Origin: CAVTJL01 sp963752325
Lineage (GTDB): Bacteria > Pseudomonadota > Alphaproteobacteria > Geminicoccales > Geminicoccaceae
Length of the DNA: 64,000 bases
NCBI GenBank assembly: GCA_963752325.1
Contig: CAVVXU010000022.1
Span: 260,985 to 324,984 of the forward strand
Reading direction: 5' to 3'
Notes under the pieces: generated by a model
Told to the model about the DNA's origin: nothing
The model's database searches: none
The model's input: only the letters and a program-made list of their open reading frames with translations
Shown: in pieces, positions 61,496-64,000 of the stretch
Numbering within the stretch: position 1 is the stretch's first letter
Layout: each line of letters begins with the position of its first letter
Position numbers and translations under genes: made by a program

Positions 61496-63033
61496 GCCGG
61501 GCCGCCCTGCTCGAGGTCGAGGGGCTGACGAAAAGCTTCTTCGGCGTCGAGGTGCTGCACGGGGTGGGCTTCGGGCTCGCACCCGGCGAGGTGCTGGGCC
61601 TCGTCGGCGAGAACGGGTCCGGCAAGTCGACGACGATGAACATCCTGGGCGGCATCCACCAGCCCGAGGCCGGCCGGATGGCGCTCGAGGGCCAGGCCTA
61701 CGAGCCCGACCGGCCCCAGGGACGCCGAGGCCAGGGGCATCGCCTTCATCCACCAGGAGCTGAACCTCTTCAAGAACCTGACCATCGAGGAGAACCTTTT
61801 CATCACCGGGTTCCCCAAGCTGGTGCCGGGGCTGCCCTTCATCGACCGGCGGAAGATCCGCGAGCGGGCCAAGGAGCTGCTGGCGGCGGTGGACCTCGAG
61901 CTGGCGCCGGGAACGCCCGTGGCGCGGCTCAGCCAGGGCGAGCGGCAGCTGGTCGAGATCTCGAAGGCGCTCGGCGCGGATGCGCGGATCGTCATCTTCG
62001 ACGAGCCCACCACCTCGCTGACCGCGCGGGAGAGCGAGCGGCTGTTCGACATCATCGGCCGGCTGCAGGGCCAGGGCATCGCCGTCATCTACATCAGCCA
62101 CATCCTGGGCGACGTGATGCGGCTCTGCGACCGCGTCACCGTGCTCCGGGACGGCAGCGTGGTCGGCGGCGGCCCGCGGCCAGGAGATGTCGATCGACCG
62201 GCTGATCACGCTGATGGTCGGCCGCACGATCGACCAGATCTATCCGCCGCGGGAGCCCTGCGCGCGCGAGGGCACGCCTGCGCTCAGGGTCCAGGGCCTG
62301 ACCCAGCGCGGCATCGTCAAGGACATCGGCTTCGAGGTGCGTGCCGGCGAGGTGCTGGGCGTGGCCGGGCTGATGGGCGCCGGCCGCTCCGAGATGGCCC
62401 GCATCCTCTTCGGCCTCGATCCCTACGAGGCGGGCAGCATCGAGGTCGACGGCGAGGCGCTCGACCGGCCCGACGCCGGAGGTCGCGATCGAGCGCGGCA
62501 TGGCCTTCCTGACCGAGGACCGCCGGCTCGAGGGCCTCCTGATGGACGCGTCCCTGGCCGACAACATCGCCCTGGCCTCGCTGCCGGGCTACGCCTCGCC
62601 CTGGGGCCGGCTGATCGACCGGCCGAGGCTCGACGACGAGGTCGACGCGGATGGGCCGCGACGTCCATCTCAGCACGCAGGAGCTGGTCCGCACGCTGGC
62701 CAAGAACCTCTCCGGCGGCAACCAGCAGAAGGTGGTGATCGGCAAGTGGCTGCTGCGCGGGCCGCGGCTCTTCATCCTGGACGAGCCCACCCGCGGCATC
62801 GACGTCGGCGCCAAGTTCGAGGTCTACAAGATCATCAACCAGCTCGCGGCCGACGGCGCCGCCATCCTGATGATCTCCTCGGAGATCGAGGAGCTGATCG
62901 GCATGTGCGACCGGATCATGGTGATGAGCCACGGCGAGATCCGCGGCTTCATCGACCGCGCCGACTTCGACCGCGAGGAGATCCTCAGGGCCGCGATGCG
63001 CGACGGCGGCTCTCGTGGGAGCGCGCGGCATGA
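61488..63033 (+). CDS. Sugar ABC transporter ATP-binding protein (RbsA type), several frameshifts
   Basis: Double ATPase of about 510 aa. A GTG (61488) gives MAEP and, after one shift, ALLEVEGLTKSFFGVEVLHG. N-half Walker A VGENGSGKST, signature LSQGERQLVEISKAL, Walker B IVIFDEPTTSLT, H-loop YISHILGD. C-half GLMGAGRSEM, LSGGNQQKVVIGKWL, FILDEPTRGIDVG and MISSEIEELIGMCDRIMVM. Further shifts occur near 61725, 62180, 62480 and 62650. The last frame's stop overlaps the next permease start by ATGA. Confidence 0.82.
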
Positions 63034-64000
63034 GGAGCGCCGCCCGCCTGCGCCTGCTGCTGCTGCAGAACGCGCCGCTGCTCCTGTTCCTCGTGCTGCT
63101 GGCGGTCTTCGCCAGCCTCTCGCCCCGCTTCCTGACGCCGATCAACTTCATCAACATCCTGACCCAGGCGGCGCATATCGCCATCATCGCCATCGGCATG
63201 ACCTTCGTGCTGCTGGTGGCCGGCATCGACCTCTCGGTCGGCGCCAACATGTATGCCTCCTGCATCGTCGTGGCCCTCTACATGAAGGGCTGGAACCCGG
63301 CCTTCGGCTTCGTGGCGGTGGCGGTGCTGGGGCTGGTCTTCGGCGCCTTCAACGGTCTCATGATCGTGCGGCTCCGGGTGCCGGCCTTCATCACCACGCT
63401 CTCGACGCTCTTCATCGGCCGGGCCATCGCGCTCTATCTGTCGGACGTGAAGATGATCATGTTCGGCAAGGAGATCCTGCGTCTCGGCCGCGCCGACTGG
63501 CTGGGCGTGCCGCGGCCATCTGGATTTTTGCTCAGGTCGTCGCTGATCGCCTGGGTGACGCTGCAGGCAGACCACCTTCGGCCGGCAGATCTATGCCGTG
63601 GGCGCCGATCCCGAGGCCGCCGCCAAGGCCGGCATCGACGTCCGCCGCATCCTCTTCGCCGTCTACTGCATCTGCGGCGTCTGCGCCGGCATCGGCGGCC
63701 TGGTCTCGGCGAGCCAGGTGGCGGCCGCCGCCTCGACCTTCGGCTTCCAGAAGGAGTTCCCGGTGATCGCCGCCGCCGTGCTGGGCGGCACCAGCCTGTT
63801 CGGCGGCCGCGGCGGCGTGATCGGCACCGTCTTCGGCGCCGTGCTGATCCAGACGGTCGAGAACGGCCTCGTGATGACCAATGCCGACCCTTATGTCTAT
63901 CCGCTGATCATCAGCGCCATCATCTTCATCGCCGTGCTGGTCGACAGCGTCCGCACCGGCATCCTCGAGCGGCTCGAGCGGCGCAAGATCCGGGTCGAGG
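63030..64000 (+). CDS. Sugar ABC transporter permease (RbsC type), frameshifted and cut by the window end
   Basis: Second permease of the third CUT2 importer; the 3' end lies beyond the window. Frame one has LLLLQNAPLLLFLVLLAVFA, HIAIIAIGMTFVLLVAGIDL, SVGANMYASCIVVALYMKGW and VPAFITTLSTLFIGRAIALY. Between about 63515 and 63575 at least two shifts occur, after which RQIYAVGADPEAAAKAGIDV, VIAAAVLGGTSLFGGRGGVI and LIISAIIFIAVLVDSVRTGI follow in another frame. Together with the upstream permease it would form a heterodimeric channel. Confidence 0.82.
   Translation, partial: MRSAARLRLLLLQNAPLLLFLVLLAVFASLSPRFLTPINFINILTQAAHIAIIAIGMTFVLLVAGIDLSVGANMYASCIVVALYMKGWNPAFGFVAVAVLGLVFGAFNGLMIVRLRVPAFITTLSTLFIGRAIALYLSDVKMIMFGKEILRLGRADWLGVPRPSGFLLRSSLIAWVTLQADHLRPADLCRGRRSRGRRQGRHRRPPHPLRRLLHLRRLRRHRRPGLGEPGGGRRLDLRLPEGVPGDRRRRAGRHQPVRRPRRRDRHRLRRRADPDGRERPRDDQCRPLCLSADHQRHHLHRRAGRQRPHRHPRAARAAQDPGR

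Overview
The window is high-GC bacterial DNA; a hand-counted host line (13921-13980) is 72% G+C. Gene content (many solute ABC transporters, pyruvate-dehydrogenase-type E1/E2, hydantoinases, LacI/LysR/GntR/HxlR regulators) and a tract of palindromes with GGTCAAGCC-type centres fit an environmental alphaproteobacterium. No rRNA, tRNA or marker gene pins the genus, so this is inference.

Layout. 0-3.5 kb: tail of a ribose-type (CUT2) ABC transporter. 3.8-7.7 kb: OmpR-type regulator, GFA-family protein, an unrecognised protein, a secreted-looking DUF362 protein and an SDR. 7.7-11.7 kb: orphan sugar-binding protein and sulfatase, divergent from a LysR regulator. 11.9-15.0 kb: E1-alpha, E1-beta and E2 of a 2-oxoacid dehydrogenase, with no E3. 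15.2-20.1 kb: hyuA, hyuB and a quinone-oxidoreductase-like protein. 20.2-26.3 kb: a second CUT2 transporter, a PuuE-like deacetylase and an amidase. 26.3-31.9 kb, minus strand: NHL protein, maleate-isomerase/racemase-like protein and a NitT/TauT-type transporter, divergent from a GntR/FCD regulator. 32.9-38.6 kb, minus strand: a second NitT/TauT-type transporter plus a YihU-like beta-hydroxyacid dehydrogenase and an aldo/keto reductase, headed by a perfect 16-bp LacI-type operator next to a LacI gene. 39.8-44.7 kb, minus strand: CUT1 sugar transporter without ATPase, SDR and a second beta-hydroxyacid dehydrogenase. 44.9-45.2 kb: array of palindromic repeats running into the 3' end of an unrecognised gene. 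46.6-49.9 kb: a low-GC, heavily broken OLD-family nuclease plus UvrD-like helicase pair (Gabija-type). 50.0-54.6 kb: luciferase-like oxidoreductase, aldo/keto reductase, E3-like flavoprotein, HpcH/HpaI aldolase. 54.6-58.1 kb: ParE/ParD toxin-antitoxin, then a small membrane protein coupled to an 827-aa STAND NTPase with TPR repeats. 58.4-64 kb: HxlR regulator, SemiSWEET-like protein and a third CUT2 transporter that runs off the end.

How it works together. Most of the window is catabolic and transport accessory DNA: six ABC importers and an orphan binding protein with small oxidoreductases, amidase/hydantoinase enzymes and local regulators. Two stretches of lower GC are defence-related. One is a decayed Gabija-like pair. 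The other is intact: a small transmembrane protein and a STAND NTPase carrying the same roughly 18-residue motif, one at its C-terminal end and the other at its N-terminus. That is the arrangement expected if the NTPase templates assembly of the membrane effector, and it is the most interesting system here.

A caution: about 15 otherwise ordinary genes contain one or more single-base frameshifts while keeping family motifs in the shifted frames. Draft-quality sequence is the simplest explanation, so these genes are annotated across the shifts. The Gabija-like pair has a far higher density of shifts and is probably truly decayed.
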